NCBI GenBank assembly: GCA_013298625.1
Contig: JAAFIF010000008.1
Location: 1-64,000 of the forward strand
Length of the DNA: 64,000 bases
Reading direction: 5' to 3'
DNA from: Myxococcales bacterium
GTDB lineage: Bacteria; Myxococcota_A; Polyangia; Polyangiales; Ga0077539
Part shown: in pieces, positions 28,103 through 36,683 of the stretch
Numbering within the stretch: position 1 is the first letter of the stretch
Layout: every line of letters begins with the position of its first letter
The notes under the pieces: generated by a model
What the model was told of the DNA's origin: nothing
Database searches by the model: none
Seen by the model: the letters and a program-made list of their open reading frames with translations, nothing else
Position numbers and translations under genes: made by a program

Positions 28103-28551
28103 CGCGAGGCTTCGACTGCGGAGCGCAGCGCGCGTTCGAAGGCGTCTCGAGACGCGTACGACTCGATCTCGAGGCCGACCCATCGCAGGAGCAGCGCCGA
28201 GGCAGAGACGCCCATCGCGATGATCTTCGAGCGAACGAGCACGTGGATGGCCTTGGTGGCGCCGGGCGGCGCGCGGCGACGCCACTCGGTGAGCTTCTGT
28301 CGCATCGAGGGGTCGTAGCTATCGATGCGCTCCCAGTCGTGAAAGAAGAGCATCGCTCGAGCGCCGCTCGCGACCTCGCGATCGAGCATGGCGATGAAGC
28401 GCTCCATCACGTCGCCGCTCATCGCGCCGACGCCGCGGGTGACGAACACCGTGGCCGTGAGCTTCGTGGCCGTGAAGGTGTTTTCGCCATCGCGCCACTC
28501 CATCACCACCGCGGCGTGTGCTGCGTCTCTCACGAGCGCAGAATCGCACAA
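28099..28551 (-). CDS. Hypothetical small protein, possibly STAS-like
   Basis: 150 residues; not firmly recognised. The order of elements (beta strands VVMEWRDG and ATVFVT, then a helix GDVMERFIAMLDREV, a strand ARAMLFFHDW, a second helix, a strand KAIHVLVRS, and a terminal helix) looks like a STAS or SpoIIAA-type alpha/beta fold. The start is uncertain: ATG 28551 gives a 17-residue leader before ATG 28503. It overlaps the convergent nadK by four bases. The gene at 31119 has a similar size and feel. Confidence 0.5.
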   Translation of the reverse strand: MCDSALVRDAAHAAVVMEWRDGENTFTATKLTATVFVTRGVGAMSGDVMERFIAMLDREVASGARAMLFFHDWERIDSYDPSMRQKLTEWRRRAPPGATKAIHVLVRSKIIAMGVSASALLLRWVGLEIESYASRDAFERALRSAVEASR

Positions 28552-28570
28552 CGCGCGATCGTTGGTAGAT

Positions 28571-29128
28571 CTACAACACGCCCAATCGCGGATCGGGAAA
28601 CAAGTCCCGAGCGAGCGGTCGGGTCTCGCGCACGGCGTCGAGGGTGCGAACGAGGGTGATGTAAGGCAGCTCGCCGTTGCCCGCGACGTTGATGGATCGA
28701 ACGCCTTCGAGGTTCGCGCGCCACTCGGGCTTGCGACGCGCGCGGGACAGGCACTGCGTGAGCGCGTTGAAATCGTGTGCGCCCATGACGGTGGGCACGG
28801 TGACGTGCGCGCCGCCGAGCGACTGGCAATCGGACTGCAAGAATCCTCCCTGCGCGCCGACGATGAAGCCGTCGCGGGTGACCTTCACCGTGAGCCCTTG
28901 CAGGGGGCCAGCTCCGCCCCCGTTGGGGCCGCTCGGCGCGGGCACGGCGATCGTGCTGGTGAACACCGTGGTCACCGTCGCGAGCACGAACAGCATCACG
29001 TTCATCACGACGTCGAGCAGCGGAACGATGTTGAGCTCGCCCCCCTCCGATGGATCTCGCGTCGCGCCCTTGCTTGCCTGGCGAATCCGCAGCCGCTGCG
29101 CGGCGCTGAACGTCACGTTCGTCGTCAT
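28571..29128 (-). CDS. ExbD/TolR-type biopolymer transport protein (orphan)
   Basis: 185 residues. Residues 31-49 (ELNIVPLLDVVMNVMLFVL) form the single membrane helix of ExbD with the conserved proton-path Asp39 in PLLD. The rest is periplasmic. ExbD/TolR works with an ExbB/TolQ proton channel to drive outer-membrane or gliding/envelope functions. No ExbB/TolQ partner is found within the window, so it must act with one encoded elsewhere. It lies 19 bases upstream of the STAS-like gene on the same strand and probably shares its transcript. Confidence 0.82.
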   Translation of the reverse strand: MTTNVTFSAAQRLRIRQASKGATRDPSEGGELNIVPLLDVVMNVMLFVLATVTTVFTSTIAVPAPSGPNGGGAGPLQGLTVKVTRDGFIVGAQGGFLQSDCQSLGGAHVTVPTVMGAHDFNALTQCLSRARRKPEWRANLEGVRSINVAGNGELPYITLVRTLDAVRETRPLARDLFPDPRLGVL

Positions 29129-29217
29129 GGTCGTCCCTCGTTCTCGTGCGCGGGGCAGCGCGACCGCGGCCCCTTCGAACGCCCACCCATCGAGGACTCA
29201 CCCGCGACTGTGACAGC

Positions 29218-30375
29218 TCAGCCCTTGAACGACAGCACGGGCTCGAGTCGCAGCGTCGGCGTGACGAGCGCGCGCTGCTCGTCGATCACCGCGCGCACGT
29301 CGCGATACGCTTGCGGCGCTTCTTCGACGAGGTCCCGCGCGCGGCGGCGATCGAACACCACGCGGCCCATCCGCGCGATCAGCGCTTCACCCCGCACCCG
29401 CTCGCGCGCCTCGCGGCGAGAGAGCACCCGTCCGGCGCCGTGCGAGCACGAGCACCACGCGGGCTCGTGACCCAAGCCGTCGGCGAGGTATGTCGCCGTC
29501 GCCATCGATCCAGGGATCACGACGCGGTCGCCCACCCTCGCGCGCACCGCTCCCTTTCGGTGCACGAGCAGCGAGCGCCCGTCGTGCTCTTCGCGAGCGA
29601 TCGTGTTGTGCGCGACGTCGAAGGACGATCGCTCGCTCACTGGTCCATCGATCACGGCCGCGATGCACTCGCGCACGAGCATCGCGAGGGCGCTTCGATT
29701 GTGCTCGGCGAACGCGGCGGCCGCCGAGAGATCCGAGAGAAACGCCGCTCCGTTGTCGAGGCGAACGTCGAGCGCCCCGAGCGGGCGCGAAGCGCGCGCG
29801 TGCGCCGCGCGTCGGTGGTGTTCGGCGATCGCGCCGCCGGCGCCGCGAGAGCCCGAGTGAACGAGCATCCACAGGCCGTCGTGCGGGTCGCGGTCGAGCT
29901 CGATGAAGTGGTTTCCTCCGCCGAGCGTGGCGAGGTCGCGGGCGATCAGCGAGGGCCACCGTCGCGTGAGCTCTCGCGTCGAGAGGGCGCGCTCGATGAG
30001 CGCGGCGTCCGCTGCGACGATGGCGCTCGCGCTCCGCCCGCGGTCGCCCGCGGGGATCACCGAGGACAACCGTCGCAGCACCCGCTGCAGCGCCCGCGCG
30101 TCGAGCGACGAGGCGTCGAGGTCGAGCTCGGCGACGCGAACGCCGCAGCCGAGGTCGTCGCCGAGCGCGTCGGGGACGAGCTCGTTGTCGGTGGCGAAGA
30201 CCGTTCCGACCGCGACGCCGCTCGACGAGAGGTGCGCGTCGGCCATCGCCGCGACGGGACCAACCACGTATGGCTGCGACGCGAGCGCGCGCAGCTGGCG
30301 AATCGTCGCCTCGGTCGCGACCGACGACCAGAGGTGCACCGGTGCGTGCTCGACGTCTCCATCGATCACTCGCAT
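29218..30375 (-). CDS. rtcB: RtcB-family RNA ligase
   Basis: 385 residues. Family blocks are all present: DALGDDLGCGV (metal-binding Cys in the GDDLGCG turn), GGGNHFIEL, VHSGSRGAG, HNTIAREE, HRKGAVRA and SCSHGAGR, with the guanylated-His region in the HGAGR block. RtcB joins RNA 2',3'-cyclic phosphate to a 5'-OH using GTP and manganese, in tRNA splicing or RNA repair. It lacks the E. coli regulator RtcR next door. Its start overlaps the end of the RbfA-like gene by ten bases, so the two are coupled. Confidence 0.92.
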   Translation of the reverse strand: MRVIDGDVEHAPVHLWSSVATEATIRQLRALASQPYVVGPVAAMADAHLSSSGVAVGTVFATDNELVPDALGDDLGCGVRVAELDLDASSLDARALQRVLRRLSSVIPAGDRGRSASAIVAADAALIERALSTRELTRRWPSLIARDLATLGGGNHFIELDRDPHDGLWMLVHSGSRGAGGAIAEHHRRAAHARASRPLGALDVRLDNGAAFLSDLSAAAAFAEHNRSALAMLVRECIAAVIDGPVSERSSFDVAHNTIAREEHDGRSLLVHRKGAVRARVGDRVVIPGSMATATYLADGLGHEPAWCSCSHGAGRVLSRREARERVRGEALIARMGRVVFDRRRARDLVEEAPQAYRDVRAVIDEQRALVTPTLRLEPVLSFKG

Positions 30376-30824
30376 GCGTCACCGTCGCTCTCGTCTCGCA
30401 GCCACACTTCGGGCGGGTCCGCTTCGTACACGAAGCGCAGCAGCGGAACCCGGTCCATCGCCAACGCCTCGGCGAGCGTCGCTCGCATGAATCCAGCGCA
30501 TCGATCGAGCGCTGCTTCGACCGCACGAACGTACGATTGCGCCCGCTCGCGCTCTCCGCGCTCGTGCGTCCAAAACACCCGCGCGTTGCGGTAGTCCACG
30601 GACAGCTCCACGCGCAGCACGCGCGCTCGACGCGCGAGCGGGTCTCGCACGTCGTCGCTCACCATCGCGCGCAGCTCGCGCTCGATCGCGCGCTCCAAGC
30701 GAACGCCGCGACGCCCGCTGTCCGAGCGACGCTGGCTCTCTTCTTCTTCTTCTTCGATCTCGTGACTGAACGTACTGGACGCGCGCGAGCTCACTCGCCC
30801 GCGTCGATCACTGCGGTTGCTCAT
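30366..30824 (-). CDS. RbfA-like ribosome-binding factor with acidic N-terminus
   Basis: 152 residues. The C-terminal 110 residues resemble RbfA, a KH-type 16S rRNA maturation factor: RLERAIERELRAMV, RVLRVELSVDYRNARVFW, then a helix ALDRCAGFMRATLAEAL and RFVYEADPP. The N-terminal 40 residues are Ser/Arg-rich with a run EIEEEEEESQ, not part of usual RbfA, so the real start may be internal. It overlaps rtcB by ten bases. A link between RNA repair and 30S maturation is suggested by context only. Confidence 0.7.
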   Translation of the reverse strand: MSNRSDRRGRVSSRASSTFSHEIEEEEEESQRRSDSGRRGVRLERAIERELRAMVSDDVRDPLARRARVLRVELSVDYRNARVFWTHERGERERAQSYVRAVEAALDRCAGFMRATLAEALAMDRVPLLRFVYEADPPEVWLRDESDGDACE

Positions 30825-31118
30825 CGAACACTGACCTCGATCGGCCTACAGACCCAACACAGAGTCCGTCGCGCCAACGGGTCCTCCCGCGCAGCGTGCG
30901 ATCGGTCAGCGAGCGTTCAACGAACGATCGTCAGCGATTCACGAGGCAGAGTCCGCAGGTGCGATGGACGGCTCGGAGCTGTGTTCGACGCACGCATGGG
31001 GGACCTCCTCTTCGCTCTGGCTTCGAGCGAGCGCGCCCTTCTGTGACCGAAGCGCCAGAGAGTCAACGGCCGGTCGCGGGTGTATTAATCTACAAAACGC
31101 TGCTAGCGTTCGTCCGTC
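30825..31118. other. Intergenic stretch with one small ORF
   Basis: About 290 bases between divergent genes. The only item of note is the 26-residue ORF at 30919-30997 with an ideal ribosome binding site (separate entry). From 31080 to 31110 the sequence becomes less G+C-rich (GTATTAATCTACAAAACG), which fits the promoter zone of the rightward gene at 31119, but no clear -35/-10 pair can be assigned. Confidence 0.45.
30919..30997 (-). CDS. Possible 26-residue ORF with strong ribosome binding site
   Basis: ATG at 30997 is preceded by a perfect AGGAGGT five bases upstream on the minus strand. The frame encodes 26 residues rich in Arg, Ser, Pro and Thr (beginning MRASNTAPSRPSHLRTLP) and ends with TGA. 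No family is recognised. Such a short basic product could be an unannotated small protein or leader peptide, but the only support is the ribosome binding site. It lies upstream of the RbfA-like gene on the same strand, so a translated leader for that transcript is one option. Confidence 0.3.
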
Positions 31119-31622
31119 ATGGTCACGCAGCGCTTGCTCTACTTCGACGGACTCGCGCTCGCCGCGCAGGGCGATCTGCTGCTCGTGTACTACTTCGGCA
31201 CGCCGACGATCGCGCACCTCGAGCGGCTCGAGGCGTTTGCAGACGACGTGTGTCGCGAGCACGGCGAGCGAGTGATCTACGCGCAGGTGATCGGCGACGC
31301 ACACAGGCTGCCTTCGAAAGAGACGCAGCAATGGGCGGTCGGCATGACCGAGCGGCTCGCTCCGCGCGCGCGCACGATCATCTCGTATCCCAAAGGCGAC
31401 TCGTTTCGCTCGATCTCGATTCGCTCGGTGCTCAACGAGGTCTCGACCGACTCGCGCAAGCGCCAGCACATCGTCGACTGGCAGAGCGAGTTCGTCGCGG
31501 CGATCGAGCTCGCGCGCACCGAGCTCACGCCGGGCACGGCCGCGGTCAACGCGCTGATCCGCGAGATGGAAGCTGCCCACGAAGGCTCGCAGCGCACACG
31601 AGCGCAGCGCGCCGAGCTGTGA
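31119..31622 (+). CDS. Hypothetical protein
   Basis: 167 residues, not recognised. It starts with a strand-helix pattern (RLLYFDGLALAAQGDLLLVYYF) followed by a helix HLERLEAFADDVCREHG, a strand RVIYAQVIG, and helices near TQQWAVGMTERLAPRA and QSEFVAAIELARTEL. No membrane segment or signal peptide. A STAS-like alpha/beta fold similar to the gene at 28099 is possible but not demonstrated. It converges with the CBM9-like gene, with 13 bases between stops. Confidence 0.55.
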   Translation: MVTQRLLYFDGLALAAQGDLLLVYYFGTPTIAHLERLEAFADDVCREHGERVIYAQVIGDAHRLPSKETQQWAVGMTERLAPRARTIISYPKGDSFRSISIRSVLNEVSTDSRKRQHIVDWQSEFVAAIELARTELTPGTAAVNALIREMEAAHEGSQRTRAQRAEL

Positions 31623-31635
31623 ACGGCGTGGCGCG

Positions 31636-33627
31636 CTAGGGGGCGAGGGTCTGGCCGTTCCAACGGTATTGCACCGGAGCGCGCGTGGCCCACGGCAGCA
31701 ACAGCGGCGCGAAGCCCTGCGCGGGCATGTCGCGAAACGGGTAGCTCTGCTCGGTCCAACCGAGGGGCCGGCCCGGCGCGATCGTGAGCCCGTCGCCGCG
31801 GCCGCGCGCGATGCCGCGCACTTCGTTGACCACGCCCTCGCTGCCCATCCGTCGTGCGACCTCGGCGGCGAACACGCGCCCGCGATGCGCAGGATCAAAC
31901 GAGTACACCAGCAGGTAGTCCTTCACGACTTCGAGCTGCTGTCCCCGTACCTGCGCAGTGACCGGCCGTCGCGCGCGGACGAGCGCCTCCATCTGGCCGT
32001 CATTGGTCACGTCTGCGAGGTCGACGCCCAGGACTGTAAAGCCCTCGGGCAGCTCGACGCTGTAGTACGACCGGCCCGACATGAACGCGCGCCCCGCGAC
32101 GATCAGCGTGCGGCCGTACACGTGAACGACCTCGGGCTGGCGGTCCTCTGCGACGTTGCCCTCGGCTTGAAAATCGGGCCTCGCGTCGGGCGCGAGCCGC
32201 GCGCGCTGTCGAAAGAGCGCGAGCACGCCGTTGAGGTCCGACGGAACGACCGCGACCGTCGCGCCCGGCGTCCCACCCGCGGTGTTTTCGGGGCCCGACT
32301 GCGTGGTGACCTGTGCGCCGCCGCGCTGGGGGTTGGGCTCGGTTCCGTCGATGTCGAAGCGGTTGAGTCCGTCCATCCAACGGTACGCGACGCTGCGATG
32401 CTGACCCCACGGCAACATCGGCAGCAGCACGCCCGTCTCTTGAACTCTCGGAAAGTTCTGCTCGGTGAACCCCTCGTTCGACCCGAACGTCACGCGGATG
32501 CGCGGCCCTTGCTCGTACGTCGCGCGGTTGACCGTGCGGTGCCCGCCCGCCGACCGCGTGAGCTCGTGCGCGAACACACGCTCGAGCTGATCGGCGCCGC
32601 TGACCGCGGCGTACACGTACAAGATCTCGCGCGTCATGTTGTTGGTTGCGACCCGCGCGCGAATGATCACGTCGAGGCGGCTGTCTCCCGTCACGTCGCG
32701 CAGCGCGACCTCCGCGAGCTCGTCCGAGGTTCGAATCGGGTGCTCGAAGTACGCGTACCGCGATCCGCCTGCGATTCCAGGGCCCGCCACGACGCAGTAC
32801 CGAGGAAACATCACCACGCGCTCGAGCTGCGCGTCCCCGGCGATGTTGCCCGAGCGATCGAGAAACGGCTCGCTCGTGACGAGGTTCTGCGCCTGTCGAA
32901 ACTGCGTGATCAGATCGGTCGCGGTCGACACCGTCGATCCGCGCGCGGGCGGGAGCTGCTCGTAGTTGCGACCGTCGCCAGGCCCCGTCGCGAGCACGCT
33001 CTCGATCGCAGGACGCCCCGCGCTGTCCGAGTCGTGGTAGGCCACGCGGCCGCGCAGCGAGGCCAGGTTGGCGCGCAATTCCGGCAGTGAAGTCCAGGGA
33101 ATCTGCGCTTCGATCGTGAAGCCACCGCCGCCCTGAAGGTTCTCTTCGACCACCCGCGCGCCAGCGACGTTGCCCGAGCGCGCGCCGCGAAACTGCACGG
33201 CGCCCGCGAAGCTGCCCGGGATGCCTGGCAACAGCGCGATGTCGAAGCCGACAGTGCGCGCCCCGGCGCGGACGCCGAGCGAGACCACCAGGGCGTCGTC
33301 CGTCGCGCGGTGCTCGCGCGTTCGCACGATCTGGTCATCGCGCACCTCGGCGGCGATGTAGAGGTACTGGTCGTCGCGCGCGAGGGCGAAGCCGACCGCG
33401 GCGTCCGCGTCGCCCACCCAACGCTCGACCCCAGAGACGACCTGCGCGCGCGCGTCGAGGCCGATGAGCTCGGTGAAGCGTCGCCACTCGCCGATGCGTC
33501 CGTCGGGCAGAATGCGGGTGCTTCCTCGGTCGAGGATCTCGATCGGAATCGTGTCAGCCCGCGCCGACGCCGACGCGAGCGAGAGCAGAAGGGCGGCGCG
33601 CGAGGCGAGTCGTCGTCCAGCGTTCAC
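31636..33627 (-). CDS. Secreted protein with CBM9-like domain and FG-GAP-like repeats
   Basis: 663 residues. A signal peptide is present ([15 protein letters not shown]). Residues about 35-215 look like a family 9 carbohydrate-binding domain ([42 protein letters not shown]). The later part has repeated blocks beginning [10 protein letters not shown] and [11 protein letters not shown], suggesting propeller- or FG-GAP-like units, and repeated phrases [21 protein letters not shown] and [22 protein letters not shown], so an internal duplication is likely. The protein is probably a surface or periplasmic polysaccharide binder. A smaller paralogue-like lipoprotein is at 49257. Confidence 0.7.
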   Translation of the reverse strand: MNAGRRLASRAALLLSLASASARADTIPIEILDRGSTRILPDGRIGEWRRFTELIGLDARAQVVSGVERWVGDADAAVGFALARDDQYLYIAAEVRDDQIVRTREHRATDDALVVSLGVRAGARTVGFDIALLPGIPGSFAGAVQFRGARSGNVAGARVVEENLQGGGGFTIEAQIPWTSLPELRANLASLRGRVAYHDSDSAGRPAIESVLATGPGDGRNYEQLPPARGSTVSTATDLITQFRQAQNLVTSEPFLDRSGNIAGDAQLERVVMFPRYCVVAGPGIAGGSRYAYFEHPIRTSDELAEVALRDVTGDSRLDVIIRARVATNNMTREILYVYAAVSGADQLERVFAHELTRSAGGHRTVNRATYEQGPRIRVTFGSNEGFTEQNFPRVQETGVLLPMLPWGQHRSVAYRWMDGLNRFDIDGTEPNPQRGGAQVTTQSGPENTAGGTPGATVAVVPSDLNGVLALFRQRARLAPDARPDFQAEGNVAEDRQPEVVHVYGRTLIVAGRAFMSGRSYYSVELPEGFTVLGVDLADVTNDGQMEALVRARRPVTAQVRGQQLEVVKDYLLVYSFDPAHRGRVFAAEVARRMGSEGVVNEVRGIARGRGDGLTIAPGRPLGWTEQSYPFRDMPAQGFAPLLLPWATRAPVQYRWNGQTLAP

Positions 33628-33733
33628 TGTTGGTGGAGGGTATTACGAAGATTTCGCGCGTTCGATGCAAGCGCGCGTCGGCGGGCATTTTCCCCTTGCC
33701 CGCGCGGGTCCACTTCGAACGACACTCGCGCGC

Positions 33734-34375
33734 ATGACCGAGACTGCCCAGACCGTCGTCGTGTCGCACCCGCTCGTGCAGCACAAGCTCACGTTGATGC
33801 GACGCAAAGAGACCACCGTCGCCGAGTTTCGTCGGCTGCTCAAAGAGATCTCGATGCTGCTCGCGTACGAGGCCACGCGCGACCTGCACGTGACGCACAT
33901 GCGCATCGAAACGCCCGTGCAGACCATGGAGAACGCCCCCGTTCTGGACGGAAAAAAGCTGGTCCTGATCGGCATTCTCCGCGCTGGCCTGGGCATCCTC
34001 GACGGCATGCTCGAGATCGTCCCGGCCGCGCGCGTCGGCCACATCGGGATGTATCGCAACCACGAGACGCTCGAGCCCGTGGAGTACTTCTTCAAGGTCC
34101 CTGGCAAGCTCCAGGACCGCACGGTGATCATCTGTGATCCGATGCTGGCGACGGGCAACTCCGCGGTCGCTGCGGTCGATCGCATCAAGCGCAACAAGCC
34201 CGGCTCGCTGAAGTTCGTGTGCTTGCTCGCGTGCCCGGAGGGGCTCAAGACCTTTCACGAGGCGCACCCCGACGTGCCCGTCGTCACGGCGGCCGTCGAC
34301 GAGCGGCTCAACGAGAAGGGCTACATCATCCCCGGCCTCGGCGACGCAGGCGATCGACTGTTCGGAACGCGCTGA
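33734..34375 (+). CDS. upp: Uracil phosphoribosyltransferase
   Basis: 213 residues, full family length. The PRPP loop is [16 protein letters not shown] (129-144) and the uracil-binding C-terminus reads [16 protein letters not shown]. It converts uracil and PRPP to UMP. The ATG at 33734 matches the family N-terminus. It stands next to icd in convergent order and about 2.3 kb from a DUF1688 (URC4-like) gene on the other strand, which may matter for uracil catabolism (see findings). Confidence 0.96.
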   Translation: MTETAQTVVVSHPLVQHKLTLMRRKETTVAEFRRLLKEISMLLAYEATRDLHVTHMRIETPVQTMENAPVLDGKKLVLIGILRAGLGILDGMLEIVPAARVGHIGMYRNHETLEPVEYFFKVPGKLQDRTVIICDPMLATGNSAVAAVDRIKRNKPGSLKFVCLLACPEGLKTFHEAHPDVPVVTAAVDERLNEKGYIIPGLGDAGDRLFGTR

Positions 34376-34381
34376 GCTGCT

Positions 34382-35854
34382 CTACTCGCCCTGCCCCAGC
34401 GAGAAGCCCCGAACGCCGTCGAACAAGTACAAGTTCTCGGTCTTCACGGCTTCGATTCCTGCGCGCTCGAGCGCGCCGAGCAGCGCGAGCACCCGCGTGC
34501 GTTCGATGGGCTCGTACGAGGCCTTTGCGTCGCCGACGGTGGCGCCCGGCGCGACGAAGCGGCAGCGCCAGTGGTCCGTGCAAAACGTCTCGTCGAAGCC
34601 GTCCGGCCAGACCTTCACCCCGCGGTTGGTGATGAGCTTCAAGCGCAGGATGTCAGCCGCCGCTGCGTTGAGCGCCTCCGCCAGCTGTGCTGGTGTCCGC
34701 GTCGCGTCGCACACGAACACGTCGATGCCGCACAGCTCGCGCCGCGGCGTCGGTCGCGTGTACGTGTAGCTCGGAATCGACCCGCCCGCGGCGGGCACGG
34801 GCTTGAGCGTCGACGGCGTGCGACCGAGGCGCTCGATCACCGCGTTCGCGAACGCCTCGGTGCCGACGCGCGCGCTCGACTGGCCGTCGCGAAACACGTC
34901 GGCCGTGTGCAGCCCGTCCTCGAGCGCGCACAGCCACGCGTTCTCGATGCGCTGCGCTCGATCGCCGAGGCCCATGTGCACGAGCATCATGCACGCGGCG
35001 TTGAGCAGACCGCTCGGGTTGGCGACGTCGAGCCCGGCGATGTCTGGCGCGCTGCCGTGGATCGCTTCGAACATCGAGATGCGCTCGCCGACGTTTGCGC
35101 TGCCAGCCATTCCGACGCTGCCCGAGAGCTCAGCGGTCACGTCGCTGATGATGTCGCCGTACAGATTGAGCGTGACGATCACGTCGTAGCGACCGGGTTG
35201 CGTCGCCACGCGCGCGGTCCCGATGTCGATGATCTGCACCTCTTGCTGCAGCCCCGGGTACTCCTTGCCGATGCGCCGAAAGGTCTCCGAGAACAGCCCG
35301 TCGGTGACCTTCATGATGTTGTCTTTGACCAGGCACGTCACCTTGCGGCGGCCGTTGGCGAGCGCGTACTCGAAGGCGTACCGGATGATCTTCTCGGTGC
35401 CCGGGATGCTCACCACCTTGAGGCACTGAAACACGTCGACGGTCTGCCGATGCTCGATGCCCGCGTACAGGTCCTCTTCGTTTTCGCGCACGACGACGAC
35501 GTCCATGTTCGGGTGCGCGGTTCGAACGAACGGGTGATAGCTGCGGCACGGTCGCACGTTGGCGAAGAGCCCCAACGTCTTGCGGATCGTCACGTTGAGG
35601 CTCTTGTACCCAGAGCCCTGAGGGGTCGTGATCGGCCCCTTCAAGAACACCGAGTTGCGTCGAAGCGCCGCCCACGCCTCTGGCGGAACGCCGCTGCTGT
35701 GCCCGCTCAAGTACGCGCGCTCGCCGACGTCGATGTGATCGTACTCGAGCCCGCACTCAGCAGCGTCGAGGATCTTCAACACGGCAGCGGTGATCTCCGG
35801 TCCGATGCCGTCGCCCTGTGCAACAGTGATTCGTCGCGATTTGCTCTCGCCCAT
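34382..35854 (-). CDS. icd: Isocitrate dehydrogenase, predicted NAD-dependent
   Basis: 490 residues. The isocitrate site is KSLNVTIRKTLGLFANVRP (84-102: Ser85, Asn87, Arg91, Arg101). It has the long C-terminal extension seen in alphaproteobacterial and Thermus-type enzymes (about 345-490). The coenzyme-specificity loop reads HGSAPDIAG; NADP enzymes such as that of E. coli have Lys-Tyr at the Asp-Ile positions, so NAD preference is predicted. The start at ATG 35854 is chosen by family alignment. A 14-bp palindrome is centred about 85 bases upstream (35933-35946). Confidence 0.9.
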   Translation of the reverse strand: MGESKSRRITVAQGDGIGPEITAAVLKILDAAECGLEYDHIDVGERAYLSGHSSGVPPEAWAALRRNSVFLKGPITTPQGSGYKSLNVTIRKTLGLFANVRPCRSYHPFVRTAHPNMDVVVVRENEEDLYAGIEHRQTVDVFQCLKVVSIPGTEKIIRYAFEYALANGRRKVTCLVKDNIMKVTDGLFSETFRRIGKEYPGLQQEVQIIDIGTARVATQPGRYDVIVTLNLYGDIISDVTAELSGSVGMAGSANVGERISMFEAIHGSAPDIAGLDVANPSGLLNAACMMLVHMGLGDRAQRIENAWLCALEDGLHTADVFRDGQSSARVGTEAFANAVIERLGRTPSTLKPVPAAGGSIPSYTYTRPTPRRELCGIDVFVCDATRTPAQLAEALNAAAADILRLKLITNRGVKVWPDGFDETFCTDHWRCRFVAPGATVGDAKASYEPIERTRVLALLGALERAGIEAVKTENLYLFDGVRGFSLGQGE

Positions 35855-35932
35855 TGGTCGAAGCGCTTGTAGTGCCGCGACCCGCGCGATGGGACAATTC
35901 ACGAATCAACGGACGAATATCATCGGTTAATC

Positions 35933-35946
35933 CGAATGATCATTCG
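35933..35946. promoter_or_regulatory. 14-bp palindrome upstream of icd
   Basis: CGAATGATCATTCG is a perfect palindrome in an A+T-rich patch between icd and the end of the next minus-strand gene. It is placed where an operator for icd would be expected. No matching second site was seen in the window. Confidence 0.4.
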
Positions 35947-35972
35947 CGACCATCTAGCACACGAGGTCAAGT

Positions 35973-36521
35973 CTAGCGGACGGGCGTGGCGATCGGACCG
36001 CCGCGGTTCGCGTTCATCGGACTGCCGAGCACGACGGGCGCCGCGACGGGAAGCGCCGTCGGCTGCGCGACGGGCTGCGCTACCTGCACGCCGAGCGAGC
36101 CGGGGTGCTGCGCGTGTGCAGGCCACTGAGAGTGCGCGACGCTCACCGAAGCGCCGTGCTGGCCTCCGTGCCAGAACCCGCGCTGCCAACGACCGTTGCT
36201 CCAGCCCGGCTGGTGCCACGCCCACCCCGGCTGCGGGGGGTGACCCCAGTGCCCACCGATCCACTGGTAGTGGCCTTGGTTCCACTCGTAGTGACCCTCG
36301 ACCCAGACCTCGTTGGGGTCGTGCGCGATGTTCGCGGGACCCATGATCGCCTGCGCAGGCGGGGGCGGCGGCGGGGCCACCACGGGTGTCCCCGGGTCGA
36401 GAAACCCGTTGCGCCACGGGTCGTGCCAGTTCGCCTGCCAGCGCGGCGGCCGGGCGATCACACACCCGCTCGCCCCGACGGTGACGAACAACGCGAGACA
36501 CACAACCGAGAGGTTTCGCAT
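35973..36521 (-). CDS. Lipoprotein with YxWxxGHW repeats
   Basis: 182 residues. Lipoprotein signal peptide with Cys in GASGCV. The mature part has a Pro-rich region followed by repeats of the YxWxxGHW type (HYEWNQGHYQWIGGHW, HQPGWSNGRWQRGFWHGG), a known family of short aromatic repeats in proteobacterial envelope proteins. The C-terminus is Ala/Pro/Val-rich. The ATG at 36521 has an excellent AGGAGT ribosome binding site. Function unknown; likely outer-membrane-associated. Confidence 0.82.
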   Translation of the reverse strand: MRNLSVVCLALFVTVGASGCVIARPPRWQANWHDPWRNGFLDPGTPVVAPPPPPPAQAIMGPANIAHDPNEVWVEGHYEWNQGHYQWIGGHWGHPPQPGWAWHQPGWSNGRWQRGFWHGGQHGASVSVAHSQWPAHAQHPGSLGVQVAQPVAQPTALPVAAPVVLGSPMNANRGGPIATPVR

Positions 36522-36643
36522 CGGCACTCCTCGCCGCTGCACGACGTCGCTGCAGCGATGGCCGCAGGACTCGTCGTGAGCTCTTCGAGGACTTGATCTG
36601 AGTGCGCGAGGCCTGCGACGCCAGCGATGAAGTTTCGCGATGT

Positions 36644-36664
36644 ATCGTCGTGAAAATCGACGAT
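36644..36664. promoter_or_regulatory. Inverted repeat upstream of the YxWxxGHW lipoprotein
   Basis: ATCGTCG and CGACGAT form a perfect 7+7 inverted repeat around TGAAAAT. It lies 123 bases upstream of the lipoprotein start and 20 bases beyond the stop of the DUF1688-like gene, so it may be an operator or a weak terminator. No T-run follows on either strand. Confidence 0.35.
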
Positions 36665-36683
36665 TGCGCCCCACTACATCGGA

